Below are positions 47,901-55,646 of a stretch of 64,000 nucleotides of DNA, one piece after another (positions within the stretch are counted from its first letter, which is position 1; each line of letters opens with the position of its first letter). The notes beneath the pieces were generated by a model that did not search any database, was not told the DNA's origin, and was given only the letters and a program-made list of their open reading frames with translations. Source of the DNA: Amycolatopsis benzoatilytica AK 16/65 (lineage in GTDB: Bacteria > Actinomycetota > Actinomycetes > Mycobacteriales > Pseudonocardiaceae); NCBI RefSeq assembly GCF_000383915.1, contig NZ_KB912942.1, positions 628,506 through 692,505 of the forward strand, in the 5' to 3' direction. The position numbers were made by a program, and so were the translations under genes.

Positions 47901-48174
47901 CACCTTCCGCAACCCGAGGGCCGGCGAGGACGACGTCGAGGTCGAGCTGGCTCGCGCGACCGAGGACGAGAAGCAGTCTCAGCTGCGCCGGCTGGCCGAC
48001 TTCCAGCAGGGGCACCGCGAGGAGGCGCAGCAGGCGCTCAAGACGCTGCGTGAAGCGGCCACCCGCGGCGGCAACCTGTTCGACGTGCTGATGGATGCCG
48101 CGCGGGTGTGCTCGCTCGGTCAGATCACCGAGGCGTTCTTCGAGGTGGGCGGACAGTACCGGCGCAACGTCTGA
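44935..48174 (+). CDS. icmF: Fused isobutyryl-CoA mutase with G-protein chaperone (IcmF)
   Basis: 1079-residue adenosylcobalamin enzyme interconverting isobutyryl- and n-butyryl-CoA. Domain order is that of IcmF: N-terminal B12-binding Rossmann domain with FDGHDASINIM (His25 as cobalt ligand), a MeaB-like G3E GTPase (P-loop TGTGGSGKSS about 201-210, and TPGIGQGDAGIVDYVD), a linker, and a C-terminal TIM-barrel mutase (YFPYTAGVFPFKREGEDPAR, HVQTSGRSLHAQEMSF, NANSLHTNAFDEAITTPSES). The GTPase gates cofactor loading and repair. It supplies butyryl/isobutyryl-CoA exchange, important for valine breakdown and polyketide starter units. GGGGGG precedes the ATG; it is monocistronic. Confidence 0.94.
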   Translation: MSGSDLYRPANPVRFVTASSLFDGHDASINIMRRILQSQGAEVVHLGHNRSVDEVATAAIAEDVQGVAISAYQGGHVEYFSYLVELLNERGAGHIKVFGGGGGVIVREEIDLLHSRGVARIFSPEDGYEMGLPGMINMMIKACDTDLSAQPPASVDKLLSGDVPALARVITQLQRESLPTEWLSAITEAAGQRQVPVLGITGTGGSGKSSLTDELIRRFRLDQEDKLRIAVLAVDPSRRKGGGALLGDRIRMNCLDGSPVYFRSLATRTTTGEIPVGLSESILACKAAGFDLVIVETPGIGQGDAGIVDYVDESLYVMTPEFGAASQLEKIDMLDFADVVAINKFERRGAEDARRDVARQLVRNREAFGSAPEEMPVYGTSAAKFNDDGVTALYQHLRDLLAERGLSVSAGTLPAVSGKVSTDASTIIPGSRARYLADISETVRGYHTQTEKQVAAVRKREHLAEAKAALSEVDASTDALDGLLAAAESDVDGESTKLLERFEALAAQYREDELVVKIRDKELRTQLWRETLSGNRIPRVALPRYTESGELLSFLRRENLPGYFPYTAGVFPFKREGEDPARMFAGEGDAFRTNRRFKLLSADSEAKRLSTAFDSVTLYGHDPDTRPDIYGKVGTSGVSIATLDDMKALYDGFDLTAPNTSVSMTINGPAPTILAFFLNTAIDQKMAAFKHEHGREPSEAEAAELREWALKNVRGTVQADILKEDQGQNTCIFSTEFSLRMMADIQEWFISHGVRNFYSVSISGYHIAEAGANPISQLAFTLANGFTYVESYLARGMNIDDFAPNLSFFFSNGMDAEYSVLGRVARRIWAVAMRERYGANDRSQKLKYHVQTSGRSLHAQEMSFNDIRTTLQALCALYDNANSLHTNAFDEAITTPSESSVRRAMAIQMIINKEWGLSKNENPLQGSFVIDELTDLVEEAVLTEFDRISERGGVLGAMETGYQRGRIQDESLLYERKKHDGSLPIIGVNTFRNPRAGEDDVEVELARATEDEKQSQLRRLADFQQGHREEAQQALKTLREAATRGGNLFDVLMDAARVCSLGQITEAFFEVGGQYRRNV

Positions 48175-48178
48175 CGCT

Positions 48179-48877
48179 TCACGCCCGCTCGGCGGCCAAT
48201 CGCCACACGGGCACCTGGACCCGGCCCTGCTCGTCCGTCTCCAGCGCGGCGAGCGCGGCCGGGTCCGCTCGTTGGTCCGGCGAGAAGGCGGACATGGCTC
48301 GCTGCAGCGTTTCGCGCGTCATCGCGGTGACGTAGGCGGCCGGCTCGATCGTGGTGATCGTCCAGTTCCTGCCGACGGTTTCGCGCAGGTTCTGCTCGGT
48401 GATCCGGGCTGGTCCGGGGAAATTCTCCGGTACGGCGTCGGAGAAGCAGAACAGGTTCAGCCGGGCGCCGGGCCTGGTCGCGCGGGTGAGCGCGGCCAGG
48501 TAAGTGTGGCGGTCTTCTTCGTCGAGGCAGTGGTAGAGCGCGCTGTCGAGGACAGAGTCGAAACTGCCTTCGTACCCGTCGAGACGGGTGGCGTCGGCTT
48601 GCGCGAAGGTGACCGCCAGGTCCCGGCTGGCGGCCTTTTCGCGGGCGCGGGCGAGCGCGGTGGGGGCGCCGTCGAGCCCGGTCACGCGGTGTCCGCGCGA
48701 GGCCAGGAAGAGCGCGTTTTCGCCTAGGCCGCAACCGATGTCCAGGACTTCGCCGCGGAACGCGCCGGTCGCCTCCAGTGCGACGAGGGCGGGCTGCGGG
48801 CCGTCGATGTCCCACGGGACTCTGTCGCCGAGCGGGCTCTCGCCCTGGTACATCTGCTCGAAGTCGGTGTCGGGCAT
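48179..48877 (-). CDS. Class I SAM-dependent methyltransferase
   Basis: 232-residue methyltransferase. Motif I is VLDIGCGLGENALFLASRGH, motif II is TGLDGAPTALARAREKA, and later motifs include FAQADATRLDGYEGSFDSVL and DSALYHCLDEEDRHTYL. The DSALYHC pattern resembles small-molecule methyltransferases of the thiopurine/tellurite type; the substrate is unknown. ATG 48877 has GGAGG six bases upstream; an earlier in-frame codon at 48895 is less likely. It converges on icmF with only four bases between stops. Confidence 0.88.
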   Translation of the reverse strand: MPDTDFEQMYQGESPLGDRVPWDIDGPQPALVALEATGAFRGEVLDIGCGLGENALFLASRGHRVTGLDGAPTALARAREKAASRDLAVTFAQADATRLDGYEGSFDSVLDSALYHCLDEEDRHTYLAALTRATRPGARLNLFCFSDAVPENFPGPARITEQNLRETVGRNWTITTIEPAAYVTAMTRETLQRAMSAFSPDQRADPAALAALETDEQGRVQVPVWRLAAERA

Positions 48878-48985
48878 GCCGGACCTCCTATTCAACGACT
48901 GATGAGTTCACGCTAGCGGACCGGTCCGGTGCGCTGTCAACCGCGCTGAGGGAATATCGGCCCGGGCCGGCGGGTAGAACGAGGC

Positions 48986-49819
48986 ATGGAATTTGGGATC
49001 TCCACGTTCGTGACCGACGAAGGCATCCGTCCCGACGTGCTGGGGGAGGCGCTGGAGGAGCGCGGGTTCGACTCGCTGTTCCTCGCCGAGCACTCGCACA
49101 TCCCGGCCAGCCGCGAAACGCCTTACCCGGGCGGGTCCGAGCTGCCGCGGATGTACTACCGGACGCTCGACCCGTTCGTGGCGCTCACCGCGGCCGCGGT
49201 CAACACGTCCGAACTGGTGCTGGGAACCGGCGTGATCCTGCTGATCCAGCGGGACGTGATCCACACCGCCAAGGAGGCGGCGTCGCTGGACCTGATCTCG
49301 CGCGGGCGGGCCGTGCTGGGCGTCGGGGCCGGGTGGAACATCGAGGAGATGACCAATCACGGCACCGATCCGAAGACTCGCGGGAAGCTGCTGAATGAGC
49401 AGATCTCGGCGTTGAAGGAGATCTGGGGGCAGGAGCAGGCGGCGTTCCACGGCGAACTGGTGGACTTCGACCCGATCTTCGCGTGGCCCAAGCCGGTGCA
49501 GAGCCCGGGAGTGCCGATCTACGTGGGCGGGTCCAGTCCGGCGGCGATCCGCCGGGTGATCGCGCACGCGGACGGGTGGATTCCCAACCCCGCGGTGGAT
49601 CCGGCGAAGGTGCGAAGCGTGCGGGCCGAACTCGCGGAGGCGGGGCGCGGGGACCTGCCGGTGACGTTGTTCGGCGGGCCGGCCGAGGCGGAGGCGATCC
49701 GGGAGTACGCCGAGGCCGGGGTGGACCGCTACGGGATTTCGCTGCCGACCATGCCGGAGGCAGAGACGCTGGCTGCGCTGGACGAGTTCGCGGCGTTGGC
49801 GGCGAAGTTCCGCAACTGA
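48986..49819 (+). CDS. LLM-class F420-dependent oxidoreductase
   Basis: 277-residue luciferase-like flavin/F420 enzyme. Family features: MEFGISTFVTDEGIRPDVLG, LFLAEHSHIPASRETPYPGG, LVLGTGVILLIQRDVIHTAK, the phosphate-binding GRAVLGVGAGWNIEEM, and PIYVGGSSPAAIRRVIAHAD. Actinobacterial members of this length (TIGR03619-type) mostly use F420. The reaction is not known. It stands alone, divergent from the methyltransferase, and is followed by palindromic repeat copies 5 and 6. Confidence 0.88.
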   Translation: MEFGISTFVTDEGIRPDVLGEALEERGFDSLFLAEHSHIPASRETPYPGGSELPRMYYRTLDPFVALTAAAVNTSELVLGTGVILLIQRDVIHTAKEAASLDLISRGRAVLGVGAGWNIEEMTNHGTDPKTRGKLLNEQISALKEIWGQEQAAFHGELVDFDPIFAWPKPVQSPGVPIYVGGSSPAAIRRVIAHADGWIPNPAVDPAKVRSVRAELAEAGRGDLPVTLFGGPAEAEAIREYAEAGVDRYGISLPTMPEAETLAALDEFAALAAKFRN

Positions 49820-49834
49820 GCCGTTCTTGCGTCC

Positions 49835-49881
49835 GTGAGGGGCTCCTTGCCGGAATCTGAGTCCCTGAAGGGGCCCTTCAC
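49835..49881. repeat. Interspersed palindrome, copy 5
   Basis: 47-nt copy beginning GTGAGGGGCTCCTTGCCGGA and ending GGGGCCCTTCAC. Flanking GTCC and GGAC extend the symmetry. It lies 16 bases past the oxidoreductase stop. Confidence 0.85.
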
Positions 49882-50021
49882 GGACTTTGAGTCCCAATGC
49901 CAGGAGCTCAAGGCGGCGCTATGAGTGCGGTTTCGCCGGGTCTGCCCAGCATGAAGGGCCTAGCCGGCCCCGGGATGGCTCTGGCGGGGCCTGCGGGCGG
50001 CGGGGCCGGGTGTTGTGGTCG

Positions 50022-50068
50022 GTGAAAGGCCCCTTACCGGACTTGGATTCCGTCAAGGGGCCCTTCGC
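50022..50068. repeat. Interspersed palindrome, copy 6
   Basis: 47-nt copy beginning GTGAAAGGCCCCTTACCGGA and ending GGGGCCCTTCGC, then GGAC. It lies eight bases from the kstR stop, so this convergent gap carries two copies, one beside each gene end. Confidence 0.85.
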
Positions 50069-50075
50069 GGACGTG

Positions 50076-50708
50076 CTACTTGTCCAGCAGCAGGTGCACG
50101 GACAGTTCCAGGCGGCTGGCTACGTCCGCGGCGGAGGCTCGCCTCGTCACCCAGGCGACCAGGTTGGCCATCCACACGTCGGCTACCACGTGGAAGATGT
50201 CGCGGTCGGCTTCGGTCGGCTCGTCGATGCCCATCGCGCTGGCGAACATGTCTTCCATCAGTCGGCCGACCAGTTCCACCTCGGCCGCCGCCGACGTGTC
50301 GGCGAACATGAACGCGCGCACCATCGCCTCGGTCAGGTGCGGGTCGCGTTGCATCAGCCGGGTGTTGCGGCCCAGGACGAACATCAGCCGCTCGGCGGGG
50401 GTTTCGCCGGGGATCGCGCTGCGTTCGATCTTCTCGTGGGCGCGTTCGAACTGCTGGGCCAGGCCGGACACCAGCAGGTGGATCTTCGAGGGGAAGTAGC
50501 GGTACAGCGTGCCCAGCGCGACGTCGGCCTTTTCGGCGACCGCGCGCATCTGCACGGCGTCGTAGCCGCCCTTGGAGGCCAGTGCCAGCGTCGCGTCGAT
50601 GATGCGGCGGCGGCGGTCCCGCTGGGCCGCGGAGCCCAGCTCGTCGCCCATCGCGCCCAGGCCGTTCGCCCGCGGTTTCGCGGCCGGCGCCTTCGCCTTG
50701 CCCGGCAT
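50076..50708 (-). CDS. kstR: KstR, TetR-family repressor of sterol catabolism
   Basis: 210-residue TetR repressor. The HTH and following helix, ASKGGYDAVQMRAVAEKADV and ALGTLYRYFPSKIHLLVSGL, match mycobacterial KstR nearly residue for residue, and the C-terminal domain (QRDPHLTEAMVRAFMFADTS, VWMANLVAWVTRRASAADVA) does too. KstR represses cholesterol and sterol degradation genes and is released by a cholestenoyl-CoA-type intermediate. It is divergent from fadE34, the same arrangement as Rv3574/Rv3573c, and two sites of its motif lie between them. Confidence 0.92.
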   Translation of the reverse strand: MPGKAKAPAAKPRANGLGAMGDELGSAAQRDRRRRIIDATLALASKGGYDAVQMRAVAEKADVALGTLYRYFPSKIHLLVSGLAQQFERAHEKIERSAIPGETPAERLMFVLGRNTRLMQRDPHLTEAMVRAFMFADTSAAAEVELVGRLMEDMFASAMGIDEPTEADRDIFHVVADVWMANLVAWVTRRASAADVASRLELSVHLLLDK

Positions 50709-50727
50709 CGGTATTCCCCCTGTCTTG

Positions 50728-50741
50728 CGGAACTCGTTCCA
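50728..50741. promoter_or_regulatory. KstR box, kstR-proximal
   Basis: CGGAACTCGTTCCA, matching the KstR motif TnnAACnnGTTnnA except for the first base. It lies 20 bases upstream of the kstR start, suiting autorepression. Confidence 0.65.
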
Positions 50742-50804
50742 GTTCTCGGCTCAGACTACCTTCCCTGGAGAAAGCTTCAACTCTCGACCCGCTGGCCAAA
50801 AAAC

Positions 50805-50818
50805 TGTAACACGTTCTA
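50805..50818. promoter_or_regulatory. KstR box, fadE34-proximal
   Basis: TGTAACACGTTCTA, an exact match to TnnAACnnGTTnnA, 36 bases upstream of the fadE34 start. It should place fadE34 under KstR control. Confidence 0.8.
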
Positions 50819-50854
50819 CACTCGCGAGTAGCCCTGGACTCGCGAGGAGGACCG

Positions 50855-52855
50855 ATGCCGGTCGCGCTCACCGAGGAACAAACCGCGCTCGCTGCCGCCG
50901 TGCGGGATTGGGCGGCGGCCCACGACCCGGTCGCCGCGGTGCGGTCGGCGGAGGCGGCCGGCGCTGGGCTGCCGGCCGGGTTCGAGGCGCTGGGCCTCGC
51001 CGGCGTCGCGTTGCCCGCCTCGGTGAACGGGGCGGACGGGACGGTCGCGGACCTCGCCGCCGGGCTCGCCGCGGCGGCGGAGGCGCTGGTGCCGGGGCCG
51101 CTGCTGAGCACCGCGCTGGCCGGGCTGCTCCTGGCCGAGCACGCGAAGGAGCTCGCCGGGGAGATCGCGGACGGGACGGCGCGGGTCGCGGTCCAGCTGG
51201 CGGAATCGGCGGCGGTGCCCGGTGCCGACTCGGAGACGTGGCTGCTGCTGCCGCGCGGGGACCGGTATGTGCTGGTACCGCCAGGAGCCGCGGTGGAAGC
51301 CTTGGCTCCCTTCGACTTTTCTCGCTCGCTGGGGCGGATCGCCGGTGCCCCGGCGGGGGAAGTCCTCGATCTGCCGGACGTTCGGGATCTCGCGGCGACG
51401 CTCGCGGTCGCGGAGGCCGCCGGCGTGGCGCGGTGGTGCCTGAAAACGGCCGTCGAGTACGCGAAGGTCCGGGAGCAGTTCGGCCAGGTGATCGGCAGTT
51501 TCCAAGCTGTCAAACACTTGTGCGCGGAGATGCTGTGCCGGGCCGAGGCCGCCGAAGCGCTGGCCTGGGATGCGGCATCGGCGGTCGGCGACCCGTTGGC
51601 GGCGGCGAGCGCGGCCGCGGTGGCGTTGGACGCGGCCGTCGAAAACGCCAAGGACTGCATTCAAGTTCTCGGCGGTATCGGGTTCACCTGGGAGCACGAC
51701 GCGCATCTCTACCTCCGTCGTGCGCTTGCGTTGCGAGAGTGGCTCGGCGGCTCGCGACGGTGGCGCCAGCGGGCGGCGGACCTGGCGTTGGCCGGGAAGC
51801 GGCGGACACTGGGCGTGGAGGTCGGCGAGGACCCGGAGGTCACCCGGCGGGCAGCGGAAATCGCCGCGCTGCCCGTGGAAGACCAGCAGCGCGCCCTCGC
51901 GGACTCCGGGTTGCTGGCTCCGCACTGGCCCGCGCCGTACGGTCTCGGCGCGGACGCGGCGGCTCAGCTGCGGATCGACGCCGCGCTCAACGCCGCCGAG
52001 GTACGCCGTCCGGACCTGGTCATCGGCGGGTGGGCGGTGCCCACGATCCTCGCGCACGGCACGGACGACCAGCGCGCCCGGTTCGCCGCGCCGACGTTGC
52101 GGGGCGAGGTGACGTGGTGCCAGTTGTTCAGCGAGCCCGGCGCCGGCTCGGATCTGGCGTCGCTGCGCACCGCGGCGAAACGGGTCGACGGGGGCTGGCT
52201 GCTGACCGGGCAGAAGGTGTGGACGTCGCTCGCCCGCGAAGCGGATTGGGCGATCTGCCTGGCCCGCACGGATCCGGACGTGCCGAAGCACAAGGGCATC
52301 ACGTATTTCCTGGTCGACATGCGGGCGTCCGGGATCACCACCCGCCCGCTGCGCGAGATCACCGGCCGGAGCGTGTTCAACGAGGTCTTCCTGGACGAGG
52401 TGTTCGTGCCGGACGCGGACGTGGTCGGCGAGCCCGGCGCGGGCTGGAAGCTGGCGCGCACGACGCTGGCGAACGAACGCGTCGCGCTGGGCCGGGGCTC
52501 GGCGGTGGGGGAGAACGTGGAGGTGCTGCTGGAGTCCGCGCCGCCGGACGTGGACCGGGACCGGCTCGGTGCGCTGATCGGGCAAGGCAGCGCGTGTTCG
52601 GTGCTGGACCTGCGCGCGGCGGTGCGGCGGCTGGACGGGCTCGGGCCGGGCGCGGAATCGTCGGTGGCGAAGCTGCTGGGAGTACGGCACCGGCAGGAAA
52701 CGGCCGAATTCGCGCTGTCGGTCTCGGCCGAGCTGGTGGCGGACTCCCCGGCGGCGCAGGAATTCCTGCTGACCCGCTGCCTGTCCATCGCGGGCGGAAC
52801 GACACAGGTGCTGCTTTCCGCGGCCGCGGAGCGGGTGCTGGGGCTGCCCCGCTGA
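50855..52855 (+). CDS. fadE34: FadE34-type fused acyl-CoA dehydrogenase
   Basis: 666-residue protein made of two acyl-CoA-dehydrogenase halves. The N-terminal half (to about 330) ends with KVREQFGQVIGSFQAVKHLC and DCIQVLGGIGFTWEHDAHLY; the C-terminal half has LFSEPGAGSDLASLRTAAKR, WLLTGQKVWTSLAREADWAI and a FLLTRCLSIAGGTTQVLLSA end. This matches mycobacterial FadE34 in length and layout. The family oxidises sterol side-chain CoA esters. GAGGAGG lies four bases upstream of the ATG. Control by KstR is implied by the adjacent box. Confidence 0.9.
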   Translation: MPVALTEEQTALAAAVRDWAAAHDPVAAVRSAEAAGAGLPAGFEALGLAGVALPASVNGADGTVADLAAGLAAAAEALVPGPLLSTALAGLLLAEHAKELAGEIADGTARVAVQLAESAAVPGADSETWLLLPRGDRYVLVPPGAAVEALAPFDFSRSLGRIAGAPAGEVLDLPDVRDLAATLAVAEAAGVARWCLKTAVEYAKVREQFGQVIGSFQAVKHLCAEMLCRAEAAEALAWDAASAVGDPLAAASAAAVALDAAVENAKDCIQVLGGIGFTWEHDAHLYLRRALALREWLGGSRRWRQRAADLALAGKRRTLGVEVGEDPEVTRRAAEIAALPVEDQQRALADSGLLAPHWPAPYGLGADAAAQLRIDAALNAAEVRRPDLVIGGWAVPTILAHGTDDQRARFAAPTLRGEVTWCQLFSEPGAGSDLASLRTAAKRVDGGWLLTGQKVWTSLAREADWAICLARTDPDVPKHKGITYFLVDMRASGITTRPLREITGRSVFNEVFLDEVFVPDADVVGEPGAGWKLARTTLANERVALGRGSAVGENVEVLLESAPPDVDRDRLGALIGQGSACSVLDLRAAVRRLDGLGPGAESSVAKLLGVRHRQETAEFALSVSAELVADSPAAQEFLLTRCLSIAGGTTQVLLSAAAERVLGLPR

Positions 52856-52910
52856 GCTGGGCGCGACCACGCTGCGCGAGACTGTCGGACCCACCAGCTA
52901 CCGTGCGTGC

Positions 52911-55646
52911 GTGGAGTTCAACCAGGACACCCAAGCCACCTACCTTCCCTCGGATCCGCCGAGGGAAGGCGTACTCGCCCTGTGGGGCGACGGGATCGAG
53001 GGAGACACCCCGATCCAGCTCGTGCTGCCCGGCGGCGGAAAGTACGCCCGCACCGAGGTCGTGGCGCGGCTGGTCCCGCTGGCCCGCGCCGTCCCGCGGC
53101 TGCTGGTGGTGCCGGACGAGGCGAGTCCGGCGCTGGCCGCCTGGTCCGCGGTGGTCAATGCCGGGGTGAACCTGATCGCGCGCGGCCGGCTTCGTCCGGC
53201 GGTCACCCCCAGCGGGCTGGCGACCTGGCGGGTAGGTCCGCTGGACGCGGCCGACGAGCAGCTCCTCCGGGATCTCGCCGCCGCGCTGCCGCCGGAAGCG
53301 CACGCGCTGCCGCTGTCCGGAGTGAAACGCATCCGGCTGCACTCGCCGGAATCGCTGGTTCGCGCGGTCTGGGACTCGGCAGCGGACGTCCTGGCGCGCA
53401 GTCCGGCCGCGGCGGTCGGCTCCGGCGGCGCGGCCTTCGCCGACCCCCAGCCGACGCTGCTCGACGCGGAAAGCGCCGCCTGGCTCGCCGAATTGGAATC
53501 CCGCAGTCCGGACGGCGCGCAGTTGCTGCTCCGGATCGAATCGAGCGACGAGGAGTTCGCCGGCGTCCTGGCGGTTCGGTCCACGCTGGAGCCGAGCCTG
53601 GTGGTGGAGGCGGCGACGTTGTGGGACGCCCCGGAGGCGGTCCTGCACCGGCTGGGCGATCAAGTGGAAACGCAGCTGTTGCTCGGGTTGCGCCGCGGCG
53701 CGCGGGCGTGGCCGCCGCTGGCCCGGGTGCTGTCCGAGCCGGCCCCCACCACGCTTCCGTTGTCCGACGACGAGGTGGTCGACCTGCTCGGCTCGGGCAC
53801 CCGGGACTTGGCCGCTGCGGGAATCGAAGTCTTGTGGCCCAAGGATTTGTTCGCCGGGGAAGTGCGGGCGAAAGCCAGTGTCACGCAGGCGCCGGCCAGT
53901 GAAGCGGGTCCGGCTTTCCCTCTCAACGGGCTGCTGGAGTTCCGCTGGCGGCTCAGCCTGGGCGGCAGCGAGCTCACCGACGAGGAAGTGGCCGCGCTCG
54001 CCGAAGCGAAACGGCCGCTGGTCCGGCTGCGCGGGCAATGGGTGCGGCTCGACCCGGCGCTGCTGTCGCGGATGCGGGCGAAACGTTCCCGGCTGACCGG
54101 AGCCGAGGCGCTGGCCGCCGCCTTGACCGGAGAGCTGGAGGTCGACGGCGAACAGGTCGAGTTCGCGCCGCAACCCGCTTTGGCCGGACTCGTCGAACGG
54201 CTGCGCGCGAACGATTCCGCGCCGGTCGTCGAGCCGGACGGCCTCACCGCCACGCTGCGGCCGTATCAGCGCGCCGGTCTCGGCTGGCTCGCCGCCATGA
54301 CCAACCTGGGTCTCGGTGCCTGCCTGGCCGACGACATGGGGCTGGGCAAGACGATCCAGCTCATCGCGTTGCACCTGCACCGGCGTGCGCAGGCGGCCGG
54401 GCCGACGCTGGTGCTCTGCCCGACCTCGCTGCTGAGCAACTGGGAACGGGAGTTCGGCAAGTTCGCGCCGGACGTCCCGGTGCGCCGGTTCCACGGCGGC
54501 GGACGGCACCTGGCGGACCTCGCCCCGGACGAGGTCGTCCTCGCCACCTACGGAGTGCTGCGCCGGGATCGGGCCCTGCTGTCCGAAGTGGACTGGGGAA
54601 TGGTCGCCGCGGACGAAGCGCAGCATGTGAAGAACCCGTTGTCCACCACGGCGAAGGAACTGCGCCGGGTCCCGGCGGCCGCGCGCGTGGCGCTCACCGG
54701 AACGCCGGTGGAGAACCGGCTCACCGAGCTGTGGGCGCTGCTCGACTGGACGACACCGGGCCTGCTCGGCCCGTTGGAGAAGTTCCGGCGCACGGTGGCC
54801 CGGCCGATCGAACGCGACCGCGACGCGACGGTCACCGAACGGCTGGCCGCCACGGTGCGGCCGTTTCTGCTGCGCCGCCGCAAGACCGATCCGGACATCG
54901 CCCCGGAGCTGCCGCGCAAGACCGAGACCGACCGGTACGTGCCGCTCACCGCCGAGCAGACCACCCTGTACGAGGCGGTGGTGCGGGAGAACCTGGCACA
55001 GATCCGCGAGGCGCAAGGCGTGCAGCGACGCGGCCAGGTGCTCAAGCTGCTCACCGAGCTCAAGCAGATCTGCAACCATCCGGCGCACTACCTGAAGGAG
55101 GGCGCCGGAGTCCTCGGCGGACGGTCCGGGAAGCTCGCCGCCTTCGAGGAGCTGCTGGACGTCATCCTGGACGAGGGCGAGAGCGTGCTGGTGTTCAGCC
55201 AGTACGTCCGGCTGTGCCGGCTGCTGGAACGCCGGCTCGCCGAGCGCGGCGTGCCCACCGCGCTGCTGTCCGGCGAGGTCAGCCCGAAGCGGCGGGACGA
55301 GATGGTGGCCGCGTTCCAGTCCGGCGAGGTGCCGGTGTTCCTGTTGTCGCTCAAGGCGGGCGGCGTCGGGCTCAACCTCACCCGGGCGACGCACGTGATC
55401 CACTACGACCGCTGGTGGAATCCGGCGGTGGAGGACCAGGCGACCGACCGTGCGTACCGGATCGGCCAGGACCGGCCGGTCCAGGTGCACCGGCTGATCG
55501 CGGAAGGCACGCTGGAGGAACGCGTCGCCGCGGTGCTGGAAACGAAACGCGGGCTGGCCGACGCGGTCGTCGGCGCGGGCGAGGACTGGATCACCGAGCT
55601 GTCCGACGACCAGCTGGCCGACCTCGTCCGGCTCGGGACCGGCTGA
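52911..55646 (+). CDS. SNF2-family DNA helicase/translocase
   Basis: 911-residue SWI/SNF2 ATPase. An N-terminal region of about 450 residues (bacterial SNF2 helicase-associated) precedes the motor: motif I DDMGLGKTIQLIALH (about 473), motif Ia LVLCPTSLLSNWEREF, motif II ADEAQH (about 567), motif III LTGTPVENRLTELWALLDW, then the C-terminal RecA fold with VLVFSQYVRLCRLLE, LLSLKAGGVGLNLTRATHVI and the motif VI DRAYRIGQDRPVQVHRLIA. It likely translocates on DNA to displace proteins. Its stop overlaps the ATG of the SWIM gene, so the two are a functional pair. GTG start. Confidence 0.92.
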   Translation: MEFNQDTQATYLPSDPPREGVLALWGDGIEGDTPIQLVLPGGGKYARTEVVARLVPLARAVPRLLVVPDEASPALAAWSAVVNAGVNLIARGRLRPAVTPSGLATWRVGPLDAADEQLLRDLAAALPPEAHALPLSGVKRIRLHSPESLVRAVWDSAADVLARSPAAAVGSGGAAFADPQPTLLDAESAAWLAELESRSPDGAQLLLRIESSDEEFAGVLAVRSTLEPSLVVEAATLWDAPEAVLHRLGDQVETQLLLGLRRGARAWPPLARVLSEPAPTTLPLSDDEVVDLLGSGTRDLAAAGIEVLWPKDLFAGEVRAKASVTQAPASEAGPAFPLNGLLEFRWRLSLGGSELTDEEVAALAEAKRPLVRLRGQWVRLDPALLSRMRAKRSRLTGAEALAAALTGELEVDGEQVEFAPQPALAGLVERLRANDSAPVVEPDGLTATLRPYQRAGLGWLAAMTNLGLGACLADDMGLGKTIQLIALHLHRRAQAAGPTLVLCPTSLLSNWEREFGKFAPDVPVRRFHGGGRHLADLAPDEVVLATYGVLRRDRALLSEVDWGMVAADEAQHVKNPLSTTAKELRRVPAAARVALTGTPVENRLTELWALLDWTTPGLLGPLEKFRRTVARPIERDRDATVTERLAATVRPFLLRRRKTDPDIAPELPRKTETDRYVPLTAEQTTLYEAVVRENLAQIREAQGVQRRGQVLKLLTELKQICNHPAHYLKEGAGVLGGRSGKLAAFEELLDVILDEGESVLVFSQYVRLCRLLERRLAERGVPTALLSGEVSPKRRDEMVAAFQSGEVPVFLLSLKAGGVGLNLTRATHVIHYDRWWNPAVEDQATDRAYRIGQDRPVQVHRLIAEGTLEERVAAVLETKRGLADAVVGAGEDWITELSDDQLADLVRLGTG

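Noticed and set aside
44884..48015. Antisense ORF of 1043 codons opposite icmF
   Set aside because: It is a shadow frame; icmF on the plus strand has all expected motifs across its full length.
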